Source: Symsagittifera roscoffensis
Lineage: Eukaryota > Xenacoelomorpha > Acoela > Convolutidae
Length of the DNA: 64,000 nt
Direction of reading: 5' to 3'
NCBI RefSeq assembly: GCF_963678635.1
Contig: NC_087064.1
Coordinates: 67,506,025 to 67,570,024, forward strand
Positions 27,925-37,309 of this stretch are shown one piece after another. Position numbers and translations under genes: made by a program. The notes under the pieces are model-generated. The model saw only the letters and a program-made list of their open reading frames with translations. It was not told where the DNA came from and did no database searches. Position 1 is the first letter of the stretch, and each line of letters begins with the position of its first letter.

Positions 27925-29614
27925 ATTCACAGCAACATTTTCTGAAAAGAAGGTACATTGTTCACAAGTCTCAAATGGAAATAAAAACCGACTTGACCAC
28001 GAATCATTCTACCAGAGTAATATCGAACGACTTTTACATCTCAATCCCGAAGATTGTAAAAACGAGTTACTCAGACTAAATATCACAAGAAATAAAAACA
28101 CAGATAGAAAATTAGTATATTTCCAAGTTTTTGCAGATTCTGTACATCAAGCAGAACTTGAAAGATATCAAGGACATATAAAATTAGATGAAAAATACCC
28201 ATACAACGGCGCACACGGAAGATTAACTTATGACATACACGATAAACACTGGATACCACACATTGGTATAAATGACCCATCAAACTGCAAAGCAGACACA
28301 AAAAATAAAGGATATCAAGAAATCATGTTTTTCGATTGGAAAATACAACTGGAAAAAATACAACTCACACGCGATTTATCTGACAACACAATGATCTATC
28401 AAGGAATTAGATTACCTTGTAAAAACGATCAAGGCTATTGTGACTCTACAACACGAACACAAGCAACAATTGTTTGGTTCCCCGAAGACACATGTACAAT
28501 ATTTCAAGTAGCAAAAATACACGCTCGTATGATAAAATTTCACGAAAAATATTTTATACAATCAATCCCATATGAACAAAAAAATCCATCACGAAAACAA
28601 AGTTCTAATTTTAGAAACATACACAATATAGAAAATAAATTGACACGTTTTCAAATATATCAAGAAACAGAACTTGCATGTAAATATAGAAGTCCACTTC
28701 ACAAAACACAATACTCCGAAATATTAGTTGAATACGAGAAAGGATTCGACATGACCACTGGAAAAGTAAAAATCGACCCATACGCCACAAGTCACCCTAT
28801 AAACGAAGGAACATCATATATACCAGTTAATTTTCAAAAAAGTAAAGGTCAACCTGGTGGACATCTAAGACCCCATGACACTAGAAGCACACGTTTACAA
28901 GAACTATCACTAATGAATAGTACATATTTCGGTAATATCCACTATGATATTCACCTAGATATGAAATTAGACTACACAATTAGCCGCATTTTTCAAGAAA
29001 TGTCACTCTCCGAATTAGAAACACTACACCAACTATGCGAATTAGAAATAACAAAAATATTACAATCACTTGCACTAGCAGTATTAAAAATACCCTACGC
29101 AGGATATTTACTATCAGGAAATAGATCAAATTTTTTAGACTACGAAGGATTAAACATAATCCCTATCTTTTATAAGAATAAAGTACATTTCGTCGACACA
29201 CTTTCAAGAAGAACCTATTTCTGGGATACCGCAGTCCCATGTGGATCAGAAAATAGCCACAATGTAGTACAACTGAACCCTGATGAAGATAAATATTACC
29301 TTCTTACCCCATATCCCACATTAATGCAATCACTCAAGAAATTTTCACCTGAAAGCATTAGAGCTATTGCTCGAAACCCAAATATTGACCTACAATCAAT
29401 TGGAATATATTCAAAATCCGATGTCCAACATCACATTAGAACACAACAATTCCAAGAATTATTAACACAAATGGACACTATACAAAGACAATCAATTGAC
29501 CAAAACTTACGCAAACTTGCCGAAAACGCAGGATTTGCAGATATTTATACACAAGATTATAGCGGATATTTTAAAGACATTAAAGACTATATATATCTAA
29601 ACGGTGAAAAATAA
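27797..29614 (+). CDS. env: Env-like glycoprotein ectodomain
   Basis: A 605-codon frame starting at GTG, open from 27,785. It has scattered cysteines, basic stretches, a furin-like basic cluster (SRKQSS follows QKNP), and a helical C-terminal region (LMQSLKKFSPESIRAIA, then LTQMDTIQRQSIDQNLRKLA) that resembles a fusion-protein stalk. With the signal peptide upstream and the membrane anchor downstream, this is the body of an envelope protein. The N-terminal cysteine spacing recalls class III-type glycoproteins found in some metazoan retroelements and chuvirus-like viruses, but I cannot assign the family. The frame ends at a single TAA (29,612-29,614), after which coding continues in phase. Confidence 0.6.
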   Translation: MKKMKYAINQVSQCETEPQAIKTTNVIATLYSKARATTVTGYKFTATFSEKKVHCSQVSNGNKNRLDHESFYQSNIERLLHLNPEDCKNELLRLNITRNKNTDRKLVYFQVFADSVHQAELERYQGHIKLDEKYPYNGAHGRLTYDIHDKHWIPHIGINDPSNCKADTKNKGYQEIMFFDWKIQLEKIQLTRDLSDNTMIYQGIRLPCKNDQGYCDSTTRTQATIVWFPEDTCTIFQVAKIHARMIKFHEKYFIQSIPYEQKNPSRKQSSNFRNIHNIENKLTRFQIYQETELACKYRSPLHKTQYSEILVEYEKGFDMTTGKVKIDPYATSHPINEGTSYIPVNFQKSKGQPGGHLRPHDTRSTRLQELSLMNSTYFGNIHYDIHLDMKLDYTISRIFQEMSLSELETLHQLCELEITKILQSLALAVLKIPYAGYLLSGNRSNFLDYEGLNIIPIFYKNKVHFVDTLSRRTYFWDTAVPCGSENSHNVVQLNPDEDKYYLLTPYPTLMQSLKKFSPESIRAIARNPNIDLQSIGIYSKSDVQHHIRTQQFQELLTQMDTIQRQSIDQNLRKLAENAGFADIYTQDYSGYFKDIKDYIYLNGEK

Positions 29615-30211
29615 AGACCACAAGATATTTCACCTATAAATATTTTTAGCTTTGTTACACTAAAAAATGAAATTCTTGATTTTCTAGGATGGCCCTATTA
29701 CATCTTAGAAAAATTAACTATTTTATACGCAATTCTTAATTTTATAGGATTTCTTTTTTCACTTTTAAAAGGAATCTATAATACATGCGCTATACACACA
29801 CAAGTAAATAGACAAGCAAGTGTAGCACGCATACTATTTGCAGGATTTTTTGGAATTTTTTCATCATCAATAAACAAAATTCTTTTAGACGCACAAATAA
29901 AAGAATACAACACAAAAATAGCAACAAGACAGAACACATATGACGAAGAACATAACAATGTAGACATAACGCCTACAGCACCACAGTTACCACCCCTACC
30001 ACATAACCATCCATTATCACTAGTCCCACGAAATTTTCGAAATTTAGCAATAACACATAATCCAAATTTTAGACCAACCATATCACAAAGTCCCATTCAA
30101 CATATAATGACACACCATTCACTAGATGAAAATACATATGAACAAATTATAGAACAACCCCATACCACCGCTTTTCAGTCTCAAAATAATAATTTTTTTA
30201 GCCCACGATGA
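29615..30211 (+). CDS. env: Env-like glycoprotein: membrane anchor and cytoplasmic tail
   Basis: In phase with the ectodomain after the TAA at 29,612, open to TGA at 30,209-30,211. It begins with a linker (NEILDFLGWPYYILEKL), a strong transmembrane helix (ILYAILNFIGFLFSLL) and a second hydrophobic stretch (ILFAGFFGIFSSSI), then a long polar, His/Pro/Gln/Asn-rich tail of about 120 residues. No ATG occurs at its start, so it is not an independent gene. Its position shows that the TAA truncates the predicted protein just before its anchor. The terminal TGA overlaps the ATG of the next ORF. Confidence 0.6.
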   Translation, partial: RPQDISPINIFSFVTLKNEILDFLGWPYYILEKLTILYAILNFIGFLFSLLKGIYNTCAIHTQVNRQASVARILFAGFFGIFSSSINKILLDAQIKEYNTKIATRQNTYDEEHNNVDITPTAPQLPPLPHNHPLSLVPRNFRNLAITHNPNFRPTISQSPIQHIMTHHSLDENTYEQIIEQPHTTAFQSQNNNFFSPR

Positions 30212-31488
30212 GCCGACAACTTGGATCCCTACACCGCTCAAATTCCCACCCAACCAACCTCAACACTCCAATTACAATAATTCCACTTTTTGCTTTCCCG
30301 CCACCCGATTTCCCAACCAATAATATAACATCAGGCATGAATTCAGACACTAATTCCTATATCTCAGTTTTATACTCCATTTCACAACTCAAAAACCCAA
30401 ATATTGAAACCCCTGATGAATTTGCAGACTCTGAACCATCTCCATCCAATAATTTTCAAACCAACCCCTCAGTTTTTTCAAAACCCCCTTTTCAACCAAT
30501 CCCACCAAATAACACACTCCCATCCATTTTTACACCCTCTTATGCTTCACAAGTCACCCCAACCTACTCTTCACTTCATTCAGACCGATCATCCAGTTCT
30601 CCAGACACCCCCCAAATCTCCCAAGAACTAGATAATTTTATCACCCTACAACAACAACCCTTCCACCTTGACACCCCCACTATAAACCAGATTTCATCCA
30701 CAATAGAATCATCAAACCCACCTACTCCTACACCCTCTTCAGCTTATACCGCATCATTAGCACCATCATCCACATCCACCGAATCATCAATTAGCACTAA
30801 TAGAGCTTATCGCACTTTCAAAAGAAAATTCCCAAACCATCCATTTCCAACAAAACCAGGAACAGCCCGTGATTATATTAATCATCCAAATCACACTAAC
30901 ACGAAAGATTTTTTAGCAATCACCTTACCTTCATTTCCACAATACACTTTGAACACTCCTAACAACACTAACGACACACGTAGTTTTGTAGATGAACAAG
31001 TTTTAATGCCTACACTTCATTGGACATCATATTATCATTTTACTAACCCCCTTTGCCTACCTTTATCTAATACTCACATCGATATAGAAAGAAATAAAGA
31101 TATGCTATATCGACTCACCACACCCCTAACACATAGACAATTTACTTATATAGGATATAAAAAGTCACTAAAAACATACACTGCACCCCGAGCTAACGAA
31201 TATACGCTAGAATATTACGATCATAACATCATCCGAGCTAACCAAGACCAATTTTTAGATGATGACCGTTTCGCTAACCCACAAATCACAGAAAAATTCT
31301 TCATCAAAACACCATATGTATTTACACTCAATATATTTGATCGCAAATTCGATCACATCATTTCTGAAGCACTAACCGACACACAAGCTTACGAAAGTTT
31401 TAAAGAAAAATTTCAATTATTTTCACTAACCTTTCATTTCCTTGCACCACATGAACGAGATTTGCACTGCTCACACGACATTATGTAA
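30208..31488 (+). CDS. ORF of unknown function, last gene of element B (N-terminal part)
   Basis: 426 codons from a real ATG overlapping the env stop as ATGA. Residues 1-210 are Ser/Pro/Thr/Asn-rich and disordered (SSAYTASLAPSSTSTESSIS). From about 215 a folded domain begins, rich in Tyr, Phe and Asp (TLHWTSYYHFTNPLCLPLS, FTYIGYKKSLKTYTAPRANE, VFTLNIFDRKFDHIISEAL). It stops at TAA 31,486-31,488. The inverted copy at 62,897-64,000 has a leucine codon at this place and reads on, so the stop is private to this copy. No cysteine-rich or catalytic motif was recognised. Confidence 0.65.
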   Translation: MSRQLGSLHRSNSHPTNLNTPITIIPLFAFPPPDFPTNNITSGMNSDTNSYISVLYSISQLKNPNIETPDEFADSEPSPSNNFQTNPSVFSKPPFQPIPPNNTLPSIFTPSYASQVTPTYSSLHSDRSSSSPDTPQISQELDNFITLQQQPFHLDTPTINQISSTIESSNPPTPTPSSAYTASLAPSSTSTESSISTNRAYRTFKRKFPNHPFPTKPGTARDYINHPNHTNTKDFLAITLPSFPQYTLNTPNNTNDTRSFVDEQVLMPTLHWTSYYHFTNPLCLPLSNTHIDIERNKDMLYRLTTPLTHRQFTYIGYKKSLKTYTAPRANEYTLEYYDHNIIRANQDQFLDDDRFANPQITEKFFIKTPYVFTLNIFDRKFDHIISEALTDTQAYESFKEKFQLFSLTFHFLAPHERDLHCSHDIM

Positions 31489-32016
31489 CGCACTAAACAA
31501 ACCCACACATATACATATTATCGTTTCATACAAAATCACTTTGATCTACACACTCCATCAAGACAACCACACCACCGTTTTGAGTTTATTAACTCTAAAT
31601 ACACTTCACCATTTTTTCTTAACTTCACATATTGCATTAAAGATACTAACCTTCACGGTATTCTTCGCAATTATGATCCCATAACCCAAATGTATATTTT
31701 TTGTCCCATCACGAAGACCTTCAACGCAGAAGAATCCAGACCCTTCCTTATCCCACATGAATTTGTTCAACCTATAGAAATCCCGATATTAGAATTCATC
31801 CACAACACTAAATACAATCACAAATTATATAATCTCATCCAAAACACACCTTATGATTTTGCAGTTGGCACTGAAGAACTAAAAATCATTAAAGCACTTC
31901 AATTGCTTTGGCCACTGCTTCAAGCTAAAAACATCATTCGCATACTAGCAAAATTACTAACTAATTCCGACATAATACACGACATCTTCCCCCACGGTTT
32001 TTTCCCCGACGACTAA
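31489..32016 (+). CDS. ORF of unknown function, last gene of element B (C-terminal part)
   Basis: Same phase as the preceding frame, directly after its TAA; the first internal ATG is at 31,690. It contains FNAEESRPFLIPHEFVQPIE, LEFIHNTKYNHKLYNLIQN and a helical end (LLQAKNIIRILAKLLTNSD), stopping with HGFFPDD. It matches the C-terminal half of the intact frame in the inverted copy with only scattered substitutions, which suggests that the domain was under selection before this copy was broken. Confidence 0.65.
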   Translation, partial: RTKQTHTYTYYRFIQNHFDLHTPSRQPHHRFEFINSKYTSPFFLNFTYCIKDTNLHGILRNYDPITQMYIFCPITKTFNAEESRPFLIPHEFVQPIEIPILEFIHNTKYNHKLYNLIQNTPYDFAVGTEELKIIKALQLLWPLLQAKNIIRILAKLLTNSDIIHDIFPHGFFPDD

Positions 32017-33356
32017 CAGGTAATTATAATTTATACATATTCTTAACTAATAAATTCAAATTAAAAAACTAACCATTCTTTATCCATGTCTCATTTAGAT
32101 TTTTAGTCTTCATCTCACGATCATCTGCAAAATACACGAAAGAAAAATAAAAAATAGAAAACTTCTTCAAATTGTTCAAAACTCTGTTAATCTTTTGCAC
32201 CAGCTAAATTAAATAAAATTCATACCAATGTAGTAAATTAATTTATAAACTTTTTCCCCACAAGCAGTAAATCTCATAATAATGAAAATTTGTAACTTAA
32301 TTTTTCCCAAAAACTAGCAGTAAAATTGAAATTCTATGTAGTAAATTGATAAGACGAAAATGCAGTACTAACCTTTTGATATTTTCATTCACTCGCACAA
32401 GAATTCTATCCAACTCGCACAGCTCGCCCACGAAGAATTGTTTAAATAATGAATTTCAGTTTCAAGTTTTCACACTCAAACACACGATAACAAGTTTCAA
32501 ACTTTCCTTCAACCCGGTTGGAAAGGAATTATATACTAAACAAAACTAACCAACACAGCTTACTAAACACCACAACACATAGAATAACAGCATGACTAAG
32601 AAAAGGAAACCAACAGTACCCAAACCGGACTAACCCAGTTTAAAACTGGATAATTTATTCTTTTGAAGACTATTATAAAGTCTAAGAAAGAAATACTAAA
32701 AACACAAAAAAGTCGAAAGACAAACCCATACCAAAAACAATTTGATTTTTGAAAAAAGGACACAACCAACGAAACATAAGAAAAACCACAATAAACCCAA
32801 TATAAAACGTTGTCACATAACAGGACCTCTCACCGAAACCGCACGAAATCATACTCCCACTCCTGGCCTAACCCACCAGAGAGGACGTCCTGAGCATGCT
32901 CTATAGCCGGCCTAACCCACCGCGCTACATCCACGCTTTGTGACCACACTCCTATTTTTAATAAGAGGTACTCAAGGGTGAGTAACTCTTCAAAATAACC
33001 GAACTAAAACAAAAAGCTTTTGTGAAAACAACTAACCAAAATCATAATTAAAACACCAAACTAATAAAAATTTTATAAAATGTAAATTACACCTTGCAGT
33101 ATATAGATCAGCATACAACACCAAAGACGAACATCCAAAGACAAAATGACCCCACTACACTCGAAAAAGAATGGCCAACCACAATCAATATGCCGCCCAC
33201 AATCACAACTCAAAGGATTTAGAGTACGACTTGACTTCGCAGAAAAGGACTTCATTGAACTAGAACAATGACCACCTCGATGTTCAAGTATACGTACAGA
33301 TCCGAGTAACTAGGCATCCCCTCCACGCACAATCTCCACGCCATTCCCAGACAAGG

Positions 33357-33548
33357 TCAACCCAAAAGAAGTTCTCTACATGAAACAGAAAAACCTGTCA
33401 TAGCCAACCATTCTGAAATCAGATTTGAGTTTGTTGCGAGAACCCAGTCGTTGTCATGAGAAGACACAGCGATTGAACCTGGAACTTCTCTAACAAGAGA
33501 ACCCAGAAGAAATAGGATGTTCGCCAAATACCAACGTCCATCATCCAT
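33357..33548 (-). CDS. Doubtful antisense ORF in the element B tail
   Basis: 63 residues from a real ATG, starting MDDGRWYLANILFLLGSLV. The same frame, with only three or four substitutions and no stop, is present in the inverted copy at 61,349-61,540. Conservation may simply reflect the youth of the duplication. A second frame, ending with a hydrophobic LIYILQ segment, lies further along (33,073-33,255; 61,537-61,824 in the copy). No family recognised. Confidence 0.25.
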   Translation of the reverse strand: MDDGRWYLANILFLLGSLVREVPGSIAVSSHDNDWVLATNSNLISEWLAMTGFSVSCRELLLG

Positions 33549-33719
33549 CCTTTGAATTGCAGAAAGACTATTCTAAAAAACTCTGTAAAACCCGGATGGG
33601 TGGAACCTGATCTATCTAAACTACATTTTATGATTGGATAAATTAGATATTTTACCACTGTAAAGTATTTAATATTAACCAATCATGATTCATCTAACTA
33701 ACAACCCACTTATTTGTAA

Positions 33720-33747
33720 GTGCTGAAATTACTTGTAATTTCAGCAC
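33720..33747. repeat. Perfect 13-bp palindrome with 2-nt centre
   Basis: GTGCTGAAATTAC and GTAATTTCAGCAC flank a two-base centre (TT). It is preserved at 61,154-61,181 in the inverted copy (centre AA). It could be a hairpin in element RNA, a terminator or processing signal, or a protein-binding site. Confidence 0.85.
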
Positions 33748-34175
33748 CAGAGAGATTTGAATTTAACTTAGAAATTAGTTGCCTCTCCAAAGGAACTTCA
33801 GCAGCCGCAATAAACCAGTATACCCTAGATCTATTGAGCCTAGCAGAGACTAGTTAAACAACCCGAGACTAGACAGTATAAGAGTAAGATTAGGATCGGT
33901 ATTAGACTAAGAAGTTGCACGAATCTATCCGGCCGAAAATAAGATAGCGTGACGAGCAGACGGTGTACCCTATCCGAAATTACTCTATGAGTTAACCACA
34001 TCGGTCCTAACTCACTGGGCTTCGAATTTCTTAACTTTCGTTTAACATGCAGAAAAAAAGTTTCTTCACTAACGCTCCCTTTTTGTTGAATTGGTTTCAA
34101 ACTTCAGAAAAAAATTATAAGGTAAGTTTGTAAATAAAATTTTTTTAAAAATTGTATTAGAAGCAAAATTCCGTG

Positions 34176-34330
34176 TGAACTTGAGGGTGGGGCAGTTTTT
34201 CTCGAGAGGGGGGGGGGCGAGTTTTCAAAAATTTTCGAAAGTTTTGTCGACCTGTTTTTTAGGTCGACCAAACTGATATTCCGAGCTGTGGCGCAAAAGT
34301 TTTCGAAAACCGGGGAAAGCCGCCTCTGGC
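34176..34330. mobile_element. Degenerate hAT-like MITE fragment
   Basis: Shares TTTTCTCGAGAGGGGGG, the TTTTAGGTCGACCAAA core and a CCGCCTCTG end with the better copies at 36,622 and 48,387. No target duplication was seen. Confidence 0.5.
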
Positions 34331-34543
34331 TTATTCTTCTCCTTTTGCTTTAACTTACTCTCATTCGCTTATTATTACACGATTAAATGGCAACTTTCCA
34401 GTTCCTCTTTGATTTTTGTCTCAGCTTCAATATATGTTCAAAATTACTTTTCATGTGAGAAACTGCAACAAAACGTGGCAGCGTGAACAGGTGAACAAAT
34501 TTGTAAAATAATTTTTTCATAAAAAATGCCTTGTGAACCAATT

Positions 34544-34589
34544 TTGGCTCTTTTCAACATAACAATATGGGAAACCGGAAAAGAGCCAA
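34544..34589. repeat. TTGGCTCTTTT inverted repeat
   Basis: TTGGCTCTTTT and AAAAGAGCCAA enclose about 24 bases. The same 11-base terminus borders several MITEs in this region (48,093, 48,812, near 42,118 and 46,850), so this may be a minimal or internally deleted copy. Confidence 0.5.
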
Positions 34590-34663
34590 TCAATTTAATT
34601 AAAAAATTCTGTGATTGAAATGGTACTTGAGCGGGAACTGGGGACTGAAATGTTGACTCTTAC

Positions 34664-34878
34664 AGTGAGGAGGATGCAGAGGTGGATGCGGGGCGGGTGT
34701 GGTATGCAAGGGAATAGGTCTCACCCCCGGAAGGGCGCCATTAATTCCGCCACTTGACACAGTGTCTCGTCTGTTGTTGCCTTTTATGGAAAATGTCGCC
34801 CGTTTGATCGCTTGTCTGAGTAACTTCTTAGTGTCCCCTTTGTTCTTCTGTTTCCGACAACCAAAGACCTCTGGGGCT
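34664..34878 (-). CDS. Candidate host exon
   Basis: A strong acceptor TATTTTTTCTTTTCAG precedes AGCCCCAGAGG at 34,878. Two donors are possible: GTGAGACC after 34,725 or GTAAGAGT after 34,664. The open frame is basic (CRKQKNKGDTKKLLRQAIKR) then Gly/Pro-rich. Composition is clearly richer in G and C than the flanks. It would be the most 3' visible exon of the putative minus-strand gene. Product not recognised. Confidence 0.45.
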
Positions 34879-35524
34879 CTGAAAAGAAAAAATAGAAATG
34901 GTATCAAAGAATTCTTCTACATTTTTGGCTCTTATCCGTTGTGCCGACACACTCGTAAAGTCGTAATACATTTTTAGTTAAAACTGTTCATATGATGAAT
35001 GTTCTGACTTTCAAAGAAAGAGTGACGGAATGTTTATGAATCAGGTAGTTTTTTTATACAGTCGAATTTCGATTTTTTAATCAAAAATTTCTGACAATTT
35101 TTTTTTACCAACTAAACGATATTGTCCTGAGCTAAAAAATGAAATAAGCCACCAGTGAACATTTCAAAAAAAGTGAACAAAGGCAAGAAAACAGAACAAA
35201 AACAGACATTTTTTTAAAAAAAAATTCAACACTACAGTTTCAAACTAACATTTATATGGCTTTACAGCTCTTTATGATTGACACTTTTTTGATAATTTTA
35301 GCTCATTTTGAGAAATTTTCATCACATTTTTTTTATTCCGTTGGTAATTCCTCTGGTGATTCCGCTGATAATTAAACTCCACTTTGGAAAAAAGACGACG
35401 GTCACGTTTTTCAAGACCCTTCCACTTTTGTAATTGGTTAGCGCAGCTTACCTTAGTTTACGCAAATGAAATTAAAAATGAAAGAAACTGACTCTGGTTA
35501 GACATGCTGTATGGCCTTTCATAG

Positions 35525-35980
35525 GGGGGGGGGTTGACAAATTAGACAATAAGTAAATTAGACGGAAGTACTGAAAAGGAAATTAGATGATTTTGCAAAA
35601 CTGCAGTTGTGAGAAAAAAGACGAAAGTGAGAGAGATTAAAATTGTTTGCAGACAAATTTTGTGAGAAAAAAAATAAAATTATTTACAGAAAACAGTTAA
35701 ATTTTGGTGGCCAAAAATTTTACATGTCAATTATGCATAATTTATTCAATTCAAGACTCTCCTGTAGTTCTCGGATTTGACAGTTTATGTTCATTTAAAC
35801 TATTTGTGTTGATAACTATTGTCATTTCTTGTTCTTTTTTGAATTTGTGAAATTTTTTTGTTGGACCTTTCCTTTTTATAGCAGCGACGTCTAAAATGCC
35901 AGATCTGTAAAAAAATTTTTTGTCTAATTTCGTTTTGTAGCATCCGTCTAATTTGCTTATCGTCTAATATTCTAGGCCCC
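35525..35980. mobile_element. MITE with 9-bp target duplication
   Basis: CTTTCATAG occurs at 35,516-35,524 and again at 35,981-35,989, directly flanking the element. The ends are inverted: G-run then GACAAATTAGACAATAAG on the left, and CTTATCGTCTAATATTCTAG then C-run on the right. A 9-bp duplication is typical of Mutator-like elements. It has no coding capacity. Confidence 0.7.
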
Positions 35981-36288
35981 CTTTCATAGGTCCTCTGCGA
36001 GCCACAGAAGCCACGATTACTAATATTATTAGTAATAATTATTAATTAATTGAAATCAAACAGTGCATACGTGGCAAGAAGCAATTTTAAATGCATTATT
36101 TTGGATGATACACTTCTGTAAAGTTTAAGTGCTTTGTAAGAAATCCTAAAAACGGACCAAAATCATTGTTTTTAAAAAACAGGCGGCTACAAAGCTTGCT
36201 GATTATACAAGTGTCTGATACACAAGCTCTTACTTTTTATACTTCAAAAAGGTTGTATTTGATATTTCACGTGTTCACGCTGACTTCC

Positions 36289-37309
36289 CGCACTCAGAAA
36301 AGAGAGAAAATAAACGATTATATTGTAATTATAATCGTACTTTTTGCAAAATTATAATTGATTATAAGCGCCACTATAGATGCTTAAACGATTCATAATT
36401 CATTACAATGATAACATTTTTGGTGACATTTTAATAAATTATAATCAATTATAATTCATTATAATTTTCCGAAAATCTCTTATATTCTATTATAATAGAT
36501 TATAATCCCTTTTTCTATCAAAAAATTATCCACAAAACATCAATTATAGTGGATTACTAATTGGGCTATGCTGCATAAAAATACAGTAAAAATCAAATTT
36601 GATGTAAGTCTAGGCTATATGCAGGGGTGGATCTAGGACTTTCTCGGGGGAGGGGTGCGAATTTTCAAAAAATTTCAAAAATTTTGACGACTATTCCTTT
36701 AGGTTGACCAAATCGGGTTTTTAGAGCTCTCCTACCTCACTGTAAAGACCACATTTCGATCAAACCTCGAGCGCCGCAGGCGAAATTATGAAAAAAACAG
36801 GCCAAAAAAGGCGTTTTTAGACAAATTTTGGAAAATTTTGATCTACAAATCGTGTTTTTTTTTGGCGCGCTCTCCCCCCGCCCCTCAAAATTATTATATA
36901 TTGGCGCCAAAGGCGCCTTTAGAAAGTTCTTAGGCTCCGTCATTAAAAATGGATACCTCAAAATAGTTCAAAGGCCCCCTAAACCGCTTCTGGCTATAAG
37001 TATAAAATTACAGTTTATTTTAGTTCGGTAACCAACCGAAAAGCAAAACAAAACAAAAATAAAACAAAATGAAGCGATGACAGGATTGCTCAATAATAAT
37101 GAATTATAATTCGATAAAATTTGAGAAAAAAAATTCAAAAAAAGTCGATTATAATCAATTATAAACAATTAAAATGATTTTTATTGTTTCAAAAAATAGT
37201 AACATTATAATGCATTTTTAATCGATTATAGTTAATTCTTTTTGAAATTTATGGAGACTGACAATAAAAATCAATTAAAATCTATGTTTTTCTCTTTTTA
37301 CTGAGTGCG
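36289..37309. mobile_element. Palindromic AT-rich MITE interrupted by a hAT-like MITE
   Basis: Terminal inverted repeats CGCACTCAG(A/T)AAA... at 36,289 and its complement ending CTGAGTGCG at 37,309. The interior is made of degenerate ATTATAATTGATTATAAT words on both sides. A separate element at 36,622-36,992 sits inside it, so this one is the older insertion. Confidence 0.65.
36622..36992. mobile_element. hAT-like MITE with 8-bp target duplication (nested)
   Basis: Begins CAGGGGTGGATCTAGG, like the CAGGGGCGGAT ends known for hAT families, and ends near CCGCTTCTG. Flanks are GCTATATG (36,614-36,621) and GCTATAAG (36,993-37,000), an 8-bp duplication with one mismatch. It contains the palindromic TTGGCGCCAAAGGCGCC segment shared with other copies. 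Confidence 0.75.

Larger units (their letters stand above)
17611..34016 (+). mobile_element. Element B: A-rich env-carrying Ty3/Gypsy-like retroelement, degraded
   Basis: Gene order on the plus strand: pre-gag, gag-pro-RT-RNase H, integrase, small membrane ORF, S/P/T-rich ORF, env-like glycoprotein, ORF of unknown function, 2-kb non-coding tail. Coding strand codons are strongly A-rich and G-poor. The right limit, about 34,016, is where similarity with the inverted copy (60,885-64,000) stops. No sequence resembling the 32-34 kb tail was seen upstream of 17,611, so the 5' LTR is missing or the copy is 5'-truncated. Breaks include TAA codons at 17,884, 23,753, 29,612 and 31,486, and frame changes near 18,600-18,690, 23,575-23,590 and 27,785-27,830. 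Confidence 0.85.
30917..34016 (+). repeat. Left arm of 3.1-kb inverted repeat
   Basis: Near-identical in inverse orientation to 60,885-64,000. It covers the C-terminal half of the last ORF and the whole 2-kb 3' non-coding tail of element B. Similarity ends after AACTCACT at about 34,016. The right arm runs off the window, so the true arm length is greater. Confidence 0.9.
32017..34016 (+). other. 3' non-coding tail of element B, probably containing its LTR
   Basis: About 2 kb with no sense ORF, conserved in the inverted copy. Near its end are an AATAAA (in CCGCAATAAACCAG, about 33,807) and GTATAAGAGTAAG (about 33,876), as expected of an LTR, but no TG...CA pair or 5' counterpart was found. 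It also holds the palindrome at 33,720 and the antisense frame at 33,357-33,548. Confidence 0.45.
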
